This document shows positions 57,218 to 64,000 of a stretch of 64,000 bases of DNA, one piece after another. Location: NCBI RefSeq assembly GCF_026162365.1, contig NZ_JAOANW010000008.1, positions 124,001 to 188,000 of the forward strand, written 5' to 3'. Made by a program: the position numbers and the translations under genes. The notes below the pieces were generated by a model, which searched no databases, was not told the DNA's origin, and saw only the letters and a list, made by a program, of their open reading frames with translations. Numbering within the stretch: position 1 is the stretch's first letter; each line of letters begins with the position of its first letter. Source of the DNA: Nitratireductor luteus. Lineage in GTDB: Bacteria > Pseudomonadota > Alphaproteobacteria > Rhizobiales > Rhizobiaceae.

Positions 57218-58999
57218 GTGACCACACTTAACCTTGGCGTAGTAGGCAATTGCAGCTTCTCCGCATTGATCGATCCCAAAGGCCGCTATCTCTGGTCCTG
57301 CCTGCCGCGTTTTGACGGCGACCCCGTCTTCAACGGCCTTCTGACCGGCGAGGACGAACCGGCCGAGGGCGTGTTCTCCATCAACCTGGAAGGCCTTGCA
57401 GAGACCGAACAGTTCTACGAACCTAACACGGCAGTTCTCGTCACCCGGCTGCATGGTCAATCCGGCTCCCTGGAAATCCGCGATTTCGCGCCGCGCTTCT
57501 TCTGGCGCGACCGCATTTTCCGCCAGCAGACCCTCGTGCGGCGGGTGAGGCCAATTGCCGGCACGCCGCGCATCTCCGTCCGCTGCCGTCCCACGTTCTC
57601 CTATGGAAAATCCAACCCGCAGATAACGCACGGCTCCAACCATGTCCGCTATGTGGGGCCTGAAATGACCCTCCGGCTGACCACGGACGCGCCGATCGAC
57701 TATGTGCTCGATGAAACGCGTTTCAACCTATCCGCCCCGATCGATTTTATCCTGGGCCCGGATGAGACGCTGACGGGCAGCGTGGCCGATACAGCGCGGG
57801 ATTTCGAGGAGCGCACCTGCGCCTACTGGCGTAACTGGGTAAGCGGCCTGGCCCTGCCCTTCGAATGGCAGGAAGCCGTCATCCGCGCGGCGATCACGCT
57901 CAAACTGTGCACCTACGAGCCGACCGGCGCGATCATCGCGGCCATGACGACCAGCATACCCGAAGCGCCCAACAGCGGGCGCAACTGGGACTACCGCTTC
58001 TGCTGGCTGCGCGACGCCTTCTTCGTCGTACGAGCGCTCAACAGCCTCGGCACCGTGCAGACAATGGAGAACTATTTCCGCTATCTCATGGACCTCGTGG
58101 CGGATGCCGATGGCGGTCACCTGCAGCCGGTTTTCGGCATCGGCCGCGAACGCGATCTCGTCGAGGAGGTTCTGGAGAATTTCGGGGGCTACCGCGGCAT
58201 GGGCCCCGTCCGCTGCGGCAATCAGGCCCATGAGCACTATCAGCACGATGTTTACGGCAACGTGATCCTGGGCGCGGCTCAGATATTCTTCGACCGCCGC
58301 ATCCAGATGAAGCCGACCATCACGGACTTCCACCTGCTCGAACAAGCGGGTGAACAGGCATACAAGGTCTATAGCCTGCCGGATGCCGGAATGTGGGAAC
58401 TGCGCTCGCGCTCGCGCGTTCACACTTCATCGAGCCTGATGTGCTGGGCCGCCTGCGATCGCCTGGCCAACATAGCGGACCGGATCGGCGAAATGGCACG
58501 GGTCCGCTACTGGAGAGAGCGCGCGGAGGAAATCAAGGAAAAGATCTTGGCCGAGTCCTGGTCGGAAAAACGGAAGGCTTTCGTAGAAAGCTTCGGAGGT
58601 GAGACACTCGATGCGAGCGTCTTGCTGATGGCCGAGGTAGGTTTCCTCGATCCGCGCGATCCACGTTTCGTCAGCACCGTGGACCAGCTCGAAAAGACGC
58701 TCGCCAACGGCCCCTACATGCTGCGCTACGAGGCGGCGGATGATTTCGGAAAGCCCGAGGTCTCGTTCAACATCTGCGCGTTCTGGCGGCTCGATGCGTT
58801 GACCCGCATCGGCCGGCGTGAGGAAGCGCGGGAGATTTTCGAAGCGCTTTTGAAAACGCGTAATCCGCTCGGCATGCTTTCGGAGGACACCCATCCCGTC
58901 ACCGGCGAGATGTGGGGCAACTATCCGCAGACCTATTCGATGGTCGGCATCATCAACGGCGCAAGGCGCCTGTCGAAACCATGGGAGTCCGTTGTGTGA
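57218..58999 (+). CDS. Glycoside hydrolase family 15 protein between otsB and otsA
   Basis: The 593-residue protein has a trehalase-like N-terminal domain (LGVVGNCSFSALIDPKGRYL, LWSCLPRFDGDPVFNGLL) and a GH15 (alpha/alpha)6 barrel with NWDYRFCWLRDAFFVVRAL, near GYRGMGPVRCGNQA. GH15 enzymes are glucoamylases, glucodextranases or trehalases. The position between the two trehalose synthesis genes favours a role on trehalose or related glucosides. Start is GTG at 57218 with an AAGG site. It overlaps otsA by four bases. Confidence 0.88.
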   Translation: MTTLNLGVVGNCSFSALIDPKGRYLWSCLPRFDGDPVFNGLLTGEDEPAEGVFSINLEGLAETEQFYEPNTAVLVTRLHGQSGSLEIRDFAPRFFWRDRIFRQQTLVRRVRPIAGTPRISVRCRPTFSYGKSNPQITHGSNHVRYVGPEMTLRLTTDAPIDYVLDETRFNLSAPIDFILGPDETLTGSVADTARDFEERTCAYWRNWVSGLALPFEWQEAVIRAAITLKLCTYEPTGAIIAAMTTSIPEAPNSGRNWDYRFCWLRDAFFVVRALNSLGTVQTMENYFRYLMDLVADADGGHLQPVFGIGRERDLVEEVLENFGGYRGMGPVRCGNQAHEHYQHDVYGNVILGAAQIFFDRRIQMKPTITDFHLLEQAGEQAYKVYSLPDAGMWELRSRSRVHTSSSLMCWAACDRLANIADRIGEMARVRYWRERAEEIKEKILAESWSEKRKAFVESFGGETLDASVLLMAEVGFLDPRDPRFVSTVDQLEKTLANGPYMLRYEAADDFGKPEVSFNICAFWRLDALTRIGRREEAREIFEALLKTRNPLGMLSEDTHPVTGEMWGNYPQTYSMVGIINGARRLSKPWESVV

Positions 59000-60366
59000 A
59001 AAGGCTGGTTGTCGTCTCCAACCGTGTCGCGGACCTGAAAAGGTCGGCCCAGTCCGGCGGCCTCGCCGTCGGACTGGCCGACTCACTGAAGCGCCGCGGG
59101 GGCGTATGGATGGGCTGGGACGGCCAGACCATGCGCGCCGACGAGCAGCCCGAGCCGCGCATCCGCAAGATCGGCGACGTCACGCAGGTGACGATACCGC
59201 TGACCGAGGAGGACTATGCCCAGTACTACCTGGGTTTTTCCAACAGCGTCCTGTGGCCGCTCTTCCATTACCGGCTCGATCTGGTCGACTACAAGACGGT
59301 CTATCTGGAGGGTTACCGGCGCGTCACCTCGAAATTCGCGGACGCGCTGTTGCCCGTGCTCGAACCGGACGATTTGATCTGGATCCACGACTATCACCTG
59401 ATACCGCTGGCGGCCGAGCTGCGGCAGCGAGGCTGCAAGCAGCGCATCGGCTACTTCCTGCACATTCCGTTTCCGCCGCCCGAAGTACTGGCCGCCGTTC
59501 CGCGCCACCGCTGGCTGGTCGAGAGCCTGCTGGAATACGACGTGCTGGGCTTTCAGACCAATACCGACCTTGGCAATCTCCAGCACTATGTGGAGGAAAA
59601 TCTCGGTTGCAAGATGGAGGCCAACGGGCGCATCGCCGTCGGCGACCGCAGCGTCCATGCCGGCTGCTTCCCCATCGGCATCGACGTCGACGCCTTCGTC
59701 GCAATGGCGGAGCAGCCGAACGAAGAAGTGCAGATCGAAACGCAGCGCCGCGAGATCCTCGGCCGCAAGCAGATCATCGGCGTCGACCGTCTCGATTACA
59801 CCAAGGGCCTGCCCGACCGCCTGCGCGCTTTTGCCCGGCTTTTGGAGCTCTATCCCGAGATGCGCAAATCGGTGGCGCTGATGCAGATCGCCACGCCGAC
59901 GCGCGAGGAGGTCGAGGCCTATGTCGAGATACGTACGGAACTGGAAGCGCTTTCCGGCTCCATCAACGGCCGCTTCGCCGACTTCAACTGGACGCCCGTC
60001 CGATATATCCACGGCATCGTGCCGCGCGATGCGCTTGCCGCTCTGTTTCGCGCAAGCCAAGTGGGCTTGGTCACACCGCTCAGAGACGGCATGAACCTTG
60101 TCGCCAAGGAATATATCGCCGCGCAATCCATGGAAAATCCCGGAGTCCTGGTCTTGTCGAAATTCGCCGGCGCGGCCGAGGACCTGCGCGAGGCGCTGAT
60201 CGTCAATCCTTTCGATGTGGACGACATGGCGCGCAATCTGTGCAGGGCGCTCACCATGCCTCTTGAAGAACGACAGCAACGCCAGCGGGCACTGATGAAG
60301 CGCATTCGCGAGCACGACAACGCCCACTGGCTGAAGTCGTTTCTATCCGTTCTGGAAAACGGCTGA
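58996..60366 (+). CDS. otsA: Trehalose-6-phosphate synthase
   Basis: The 456-residue GT20 enzyme joins UDP-glucose to glucose-6-phosphate. It shows VVVSNRVADLKRSAQSGGLA at the N-terminus, WIHDYHLIPLAAELR, YFLHIPFPPPEVL, GVDRLDYTKGLPDRL, and TPLRDGMNLVAKEYIAAQ. The GTG start at 58996 forms a GTGA overlap with the GH15 stop; ATG at 58981 is an alternative. Trehalose is an osmoprotectant, consistent with betaine-related genes in the window. Confidence 0.93.
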   Translation: MKRLVVVSNRVADLKRSAQSGGLAVGLADSLKRRGGVWMGWDGQTMRADEQPEPRIRKIGDVTQVTIPLTEEDYAQYYLGFSNSVLWPLFHYRLDLVDYKTVYLEGYRRVTSKFADALLPVLEPDDLIWIHDYHLIPLAAELRQRGCKQRIGYFLHIPFPPPEVLAAVPRHRWLVESLLEYDVLGFQTNTDLGNLQHYVEENLGCKMEANGRIAVGDRSVHAGCFPIGIDVDAFVAMAEQPNEEVQIETQRREILGRKQIIGVDRLDYTKGLPDRLRAFARLLELYPEMRKSVALMQIATPTREEVEAYVEIRTELEALSGSINGRFADFNWTPVRYIHGIVPRDALAALFRASQVGLVTPLRDGMNLVAKEYIAAQSMENPGVLVLSKFAGAAEDLREALIVNPFDVDDMARNLCRALTMPLEERQQRQRALMKRIREHDNAHWLKSFLSVLENG

Positions 60367-60384
60367 TACCAAGGTAGCTGGGCT

Positions 60385-60400
60385 TGACCGTCGACGGTCA
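60385..60400. repeat. 16-bp perfect palindrome between otsA and DUF3008 genes
   Basis: TGACCGTCGACGGTCA is self-complementary and overlaps the stop codon of the minus-strand DUF3008 gene. It lies in the short convergent space after otsA and could end both transcripts, though it lacks a T-run. Confidence 0.45.
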
Positions 60401-60583
60401 GTTATCCTTCTTGCGCGGCAGGTCCTTGCGCTTGGTTTCCGCCAGATCCTCGAGTTCCTTCTCGGTCATCGATTCGACCATGTCCTTCGAAGCGCCCTTC
60501 AATTCGGACTTCTTCATGTCGCCGCGTTTGGCCGCAAGTGCGGCGCCAGCGGCTTTTTGCTGTGCTTTCGAGCGTGCCGGCAT
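60398..60583 (-). CDS. DUF3008 small basic protein
   Basis: The 61-residue protein starts MPARSKAQQKAAGAALAAKR and ends with a lysine/arginine-rich tail after ESMTEKELEDLAETK. This is the DUF3008 pattern common in alphaproteobacteria. Function unknown; it may be a stress-induced nucleic-acid-binding peptide. GGAGG precedes the ATG. Confidence 0.85.
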   Translation of the reverse strand: MPARSKAQQKAAGAALAAKRGDMKKSELKGASKDMVESMTEKELEDLAETKRKDLPRKKDN

Positions 60584-60712
60584 TTTTGCCTCCTTCGTTT
60601 CACTGCCCGAATAAGCGCCTGCGTGCCCAATGGTTCCAAGAAGGCGGGCGGCAAGCTGTTGCTGCCATGATTGGTCGCCCGGAGCGAGGCACGGGTGGAG
60701 CGAAGCCGAGCC

Positions 60713-62824
60713 CTACTTCAAACTGTTCCAGCCCGCATCGGGCTCGAAGCGCTCGCCGTGCTTCTCCTTGAGGCGTTCCAGCGCCGCCCTCACATCGTCG
60801 ACGCCGCGCTGGCGGGCATAGTGGAGCGGGCCGCCCCGGAAGGGAGCGAAGCCGGTCCCGAAGATCATCGCCGCATCGGCCGTTTCCTCGTCCTGGACGA
60901 CGCCTTCCCGCAAGCAGCGCACCAGCGTATTCAGAATCGGCAGCACCAGCCGGTCCGCCATCTGGTCCAACCGCGCCTCATCGTCCTCGCCTTTAGAGGA
61001 TTGCTTTCTGGGCTTGCCCTTGTCGTCATAGGCGTAAAGCCCCTTGCCGGCCTTGCGGCCTGTCTCGCCGGCTTCCACGTGACGCGCGAGCCAGGCGGGT
61101 ACGGGCGGCATTTGGTCCTCCAGCCGCTCGCCCAGCATTCGCGCCACCTCGAGGCAGATGTCGAGCCCGACCGTATCGGCCAGTTCCACCGGCCCCATCG
61201 GCATCCCGAACCGCTCTGCCGCGCGGTCTATATCCTCCTTGGCCGTTCCCTCCTCGATCATCAGGAATGCTTCGACGAGATACGGCATCAGGGCACGGTT
61301 GACGAGAAAGCCCGGTGCGCTTTTGACGGGTGCCGGCAGGCGCGAAATCTTCCCGCAGAACGCATTGGCCCGCTTGATCGTTTTCGGCGCCGCCTTGTCG
61401 TGCGAGACGATCTCGACCAGTTCCATGCGCGTTACCGGATTGAAGAAATGCAGTCCGACAAGGCGATCTGCCGCCGAAAGACCCTCACGCAAGGTCTCCA
61501 GCGGTATGCTCGATGTGTTGGTCGCCAGAATGGCGTCCTTCTTCATCCGCGGCAGAATCGACTGATAGACCTTCTTCTTCACATCGGCGCGCTCCGCCAC
61601 GGCCTCGATCACCAGATCGGCGCGCGCCACGCCGGCACCGTCGAAGTCCGGCATCAGGCGGTCGAGCGCGTCGCGACGTTCAATCGAAGAGTGCAGCTTC
61701 TTGTCGAAGAAGGCCGAAGCGCGGCCGATGGCCTTGGCCAGCGTCTTGGGGTCGAGATCGGCAAGGCTGACCTTGAGGCCGCGCGCCGCGCACCACGCGG
61801 CAATGTCGCCGCCCATGGTGCCTGCTCCGATGACATGCACACGCTCGATGCCACTGTCACCCTTTGCGTGGGCGCGCAGTCCTTCCCGCAGGAAGAAGAC
61901 ACGGATGAGATTCTGCGCCGTCTCTCCCGCCAGAAGCTTCGAGAAGGATCTGATTTCTCCCTTCTGCATCTGGTCCCGGTCGCCGCCATGCTCCTCCCAC
62001 AGGTCGATGAGTTGATAGGGGGCGGGATAATGGCGTTTCGGCGCACGCTTTTCGGCCTCCGACCGCATGCGGCTTGCGGCCATCCGGCGCGCGGGGGCAA
62101 GGCCGAACGCTCTCGCCTTCCAGCCCGGCGTGCTCTGATCCAGGCTTCCGGAAACAGCGGCACGGACCGCATTTGCCACATGCCTTTCCTCGATCACCGC
62201 ATCCACCAGACCCAGCGCCTTCGCTTTTCTGGCATGGACGTTCTTGCCGGTGAGCATCATCGTCATGGCCTCGACCGGGTCGATCAGCTCGGTCAGCCGG
62301 TACGTGCCGCCGAGGCCGGGATGAAGCCCGAGGAGGATTTCAGGAAAGCCGAAGCTGGCGCCGCTTATCGCGAGTCGATAGCGGCAGGCCAGCGCGAGCT
62401 CCAGCCCGCCGCCGAGACAATGGCCGTGAATGACGGCAACAGTCGGTATCTTCAGGCGCGCCAGCCGGTCGATCACCGCATGGGCCTGGCGCATGCGCGG
62501 CTCGATCTGCCCGGCATCGTCGGCGCCCCGGAAATCGCGGATATCTGCGCCGGCCGCAAAGCCGCCGGGCTTGGCCGAGCGGATTACCAATCCACTGGCT
62601 CCCGATCCCTCGATCTCGCCCAGCACCGTGTCCAACTCGCCGATCACGGCCTCGGACAATGTATTCGCGCTTTCCCCGGCACGGTCGAGAACAAGCCAAA
62701 CGACCTCGTCCCCGTCCCTGGCATAGCGCCAGTGCTGCAGATTTCCGGCTCGCTGGCCGTCGGGCCCGAGTTCGCGGTTCCGCGGCTCGAGGACCTGCCA
62801 GACGGGAGCTTTTGCCACCGGCAT
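60713..62824 (-). CDS. fadB: Fatty acid oxidation multifunctional protein (enoyl-CoA hydratase / 3-hydroxyacyl-CoA dehydrogenase)
   Basis: The 703-residue protein has an N-terminal crotonase domain with HGHCLGGGLELALACRYRL and FGFPEILLGLHPGLGGTYRL. It is followed by a 3-hydroxyacyl-CoA dehydrogenase domain with VIGAGTMGGDIAAWCAARG near residue 331 and the LVGLHFFNPVTRMELVEIV region with the catalytic histidine. It hydrates and oxidises enoyl-CoAs in beta-oxidation, forming a complex with the thiolase encoded upstream. The start MPVAKAP (62824) overlaps the thiolase stop by one base (TGATG). FadJ-type naming is equally possible. Confidence 0.9.
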   Translation of the reverse strand: MPVAKAPVWQVLEPRNRELGPDGQRAGNLQHWRYARDGDEVVWLVLDRAGESANTLSEAVIGELDTVLGEIEGSGASGLVIRSAKPGGFAAGADIRDFRGADDAGQIEPRMRQAHAVIDRLARLKIPTVAVIHGHCLGGGLELALACRYRLAISGASFGFPEILLGLHPGLGGTYRLTELIDPVEAMTMMLTGKNVHARKAKALGLVDAVIEERHVANAVRAAVSGSLDQSTPGWKARAFGLAPARRMAASRMRSEAEKRAPKRHYPAPYQLIDLWEEHGGDRDQMQKGEIRSFSKLLAGETAQNLIRVFFLREGLRAHAKGDSGIERVHVIGAGTMGGDIAAWCAARGLKVSLADLDPKTLAKAIGRASAFFDKKLHSSIERRDALDRLMPDFDGAGVARADLVIEAVAERADVKKKVYQSILPRMKKDAILATNTSSIPLETLREGLSAADRLVGLHFFNPVTRMELVEIVSHDKAAPKTIKRANAFCGKISRLPAPVKSAPGFLVNRALMPYLVEAFLMIEEGTAKEDIDRAAERFGMPMGPVELADTVGLDICLEVARMLGERLEDQMPPVPAWLARHVEAGETGRKAGKGLYAYDDKGKPRKQSSKGEDDEARLDQMADRLVLPILNTLVRCLREGVVQDEETADAAMIFGTGFAPFRGGPLHYARQRGVDDVRAALERLKEKHGERFEPDAGWNSLK

Positions 62825-64000
62825 CAGACCACCTCCAGAAGCATTGCGCCGCCCTGCCCTCCACCGATGCATTCGGTGGCGAGACCGCGGTTGAGACTCA
62901 ATCTGCGCATCGCATTCACCAGATGCAGAACGATGCGATTTCCACTTGTGCCGACGGGATGGCCGAGGCTTATCGCCCCGCCGTCGACGTTGAGCCGATC
63001 GCGCGGGACCCGGCCGAAGGGCTCGTCCAATCCGAGCACCCTCCTGCAATATTCTTCATCCTCCCACGCGGCCCGACAGGCCAGAACCTGGGCGGCGAAG
63101 GCTTCGTTGAGTTCCCACAGATCGACATCTTCGCGCGCAAGCCCCTGCCGCTCGAGAAGCGCAACGGAGCAGATCGTCGGTCCCAGTCCCATGATCGACG
63201 GGTCGAGGGCGGACCACTCGCTGTCGACGATGCGCGCCAGCGGCTTCAGTCCGTGCTTTTTAACCGCCTCCTCCGACGCCAGTACCATCCAGCTTGCGCC
63301 GTCGGTGATCTGTGAAGAGTTGCCGGGGGTGACCTCCCCGTAGGGCTTTTCGAAAACCGGCTTGAGCTTGGCAAGCTTCTCCATGGTCGTGTCCGGGCGC
63401 ACGCCGTCGTCATGGTCGTAGAGCGCGCCGTCGCGTGCAACCACTGGAATAAGTTCGCCCTTGAGATGGCCTTCCGCATGTGCCCGCGCCAGCCTTTGAT
63501 GGCTCTCCAGCGCATAGGCATCTGCCGCCTCACGCGAGACGCCGAAGAGATGCCCGATGATTTCCGCTGTCTGCCCCATATTGAGCTCGGTGATCGGATC
63601 GGTCAGCCCGCGCTCCAATCCGATAACCGGCTTGACCATATCGGGTCTGAAGGCTGCCAGCGCCGAAGCGCGCTCCATGGCGCTCTTCGCAGAGGCAAAA
63701 CGGCCGAACCAGCCAGTAGCGGCCTGCGAAAGCACCAGCGGCGAATGCGACAGCGCCTCCGCGCCGCCGGCCAGGATGAGTTCAGCTTTGCCCGCCTCGA
63801 TAGTGCGGAAGGCGGTATCGATGGACTGCATGCCAGAGCCGCAATTGATCTGCACCGTGAACGCCGGCATCGCGGCGCCCATGCCCAGGCGCAGTGCGGC
63901 GACACGGGCTGGGTTCATCTCGTCGGCAATGACGTTCACGCACCCCAGAATGACGCTGTCGAAGCTTTCCGGTGCGAAAGGCTGCCGCGCCAGCAGCGGC
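62824..64000 (-). CDS. fadA: Acetyl-CoA C-acyltransferase (thiolase), 5' part outside window
   Basis: The frame is open to the window edge, so the true start is not seen; the GTG at 63939 is internal. Thiolase features are the nucleophilic cysteine in INCGSGMQSI, ELNEAFAAQVLAC, the GHPVGTSGNR loop and the C-terminal cysteine in ECIGGGQGGAM. It cleaves 3-ketoacyl-CoA to acetyl-CoA and shortened acyl-CoA. It is directly upstream of fadB on the minus strand, giving a beta-oxidation complex. Confidence 0.9.
   Translation of the reverse strand, partial: PLLARQPFAPESFDSVILGCVNVIADEMNPARVAALRLGMGAAMPAFTVQINCGSGMQSIDTAFRTIEAGKAELILAGGAEALSHSPLVLSQAATGWFGRFASAKSAMERASALAAFRPDMVKPVIGLERGLTDPITELNMGQTAEIIGHLFGVSREAADAYALESHQRLARAHAEGHLKGELIPVVARDGALYDHDDGVRPDTTMEKLAKLKPVFEKPYGEVTPGNSSQITDGASWMVLASEEAVKKHGLKPLARIVDSEWSALDPSIMGLGPTICSVALLERQGLAREDVDLWELNEAFAAQVLACRAAWEDEEYCRRVLGLDEPFGRVPRDRLNVDGGAISLGHPVGTSGNRIVLHLVNAMRRLSLNRGLATECIGGGQGGAMLLEVV

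Noticed and set aside
60671-63343. 890-codon open plus-strand frame opposite fadB and the thiolase gene
   Set aside because: It is antisense to two clear beta-oxidation genes, has no family motif, and long open shadows are normal at this GC content.

Overview
The window is about 63% GC, densely coded, and reads as chromosome of an aerobic alphaproteobacterium, most likely a Hyphomicrobiales (Rhizobiales) member of the Mesorhizobium/Phyllobacteriaceae type. This is inferred from the gene families present (TadG/TadE, DUF1127 and DUF3008 small proteins, heterotetrameric sarcosine oxidase, MttB-family proteins, DprE1/UbiA pair) and from dispersed palindromic repeats of rhizobial style. No RNA genes, CRISPR arrays, prophage or insertion sequences were recognised. 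Gene functions are read from motifs and family knowledge; no database search was run.

Layout. 1-9500: end of an ABC-transporter ATPase gene, a TerB-like protein, a TSUP permease, an AraC regulator with a VOC protein, cobQ, an acyl-CoA dehydrogenase with 3-hydroxyisobutyrate dehydrogenase (valine breakdown), an AhpD-like protein and a class III aminotransferase. 9837-18636: an MttB-family methyltransferase, a DUF559 protein fused to a palindromic repeat, a dimethylglycine/sarcosine dehydrogenase-like flavoprotein, a PhnD-like binding protein, a fatty acid desaturase, an XRE regulator and betaine-homocysteine methyltransferase. 18843-24923: three Tad pseudopilin genes, a second MttB gene and a small SCPU secretion cluster. 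25206-32928: corrinoid protein, DUF1638, ExoD, a 'virulence factor' family protein, MetV-like and MetF-like methylene-THF reductase subunits, a methyl-THF:corrinoid methyltransferase and a RACo-type corrinoid activator. 32959-37695: a stand-alone LigD polymerase, a LysR gene, a set of tiny proteins and a GlxA/AraC regulator. 37816-44888: a probable polyprenyl-phosphate pentose pathway (DprE1-like, HAD-UbiA fusion, epimerase, aminotransferase, EamA carrier, membrane protein). 45105-53213: a mechanosensitive channel and soxBDAG. 53247-64000: EF-hand protein, nitroreductase, aminotransferase, otsB-GH15-otsA, DUF3008 and a fadB/thiolase operon that leaves the window.

The unifying theme is stripping methyl groups from quaternary amines. 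The MttB proteins would move a methyl group from a betaine-like substrate to the corrinoid protein. The MtrH-like enzyme would pass it to tetrahydrofolate, and MetV/MetF would oxidise methyl-THF to methylene-THF. RACo would rescue oxidised cobalt. Betaine-homocysteine methyltransferase, the dimethylglycine dehydrogenase-like protein and sarcosine oxidase would provide the parallel route betaine to dimethylglycine to sarcosine to glycine. cobQ and the trehalose genes fit a cobalamin-using, osmolyte-handling cell.

Two unusual signals tie the system together. First, an Arg/Gly-rich terminal tail occurs on both MttB proteins, on the methyltransferase and on the activator; the last two end in nearly the same octapeptide. 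The corrinoid protein that must dock with all of them has a strongly acidic N-terminus. Second, a near-identical 20-24 bp palindrome lies before both the betaine-homocysteine methyltransferase gene and the methyl-THF methyltransferase gene, 12 kb apart, next to a candidate XRE repressor.
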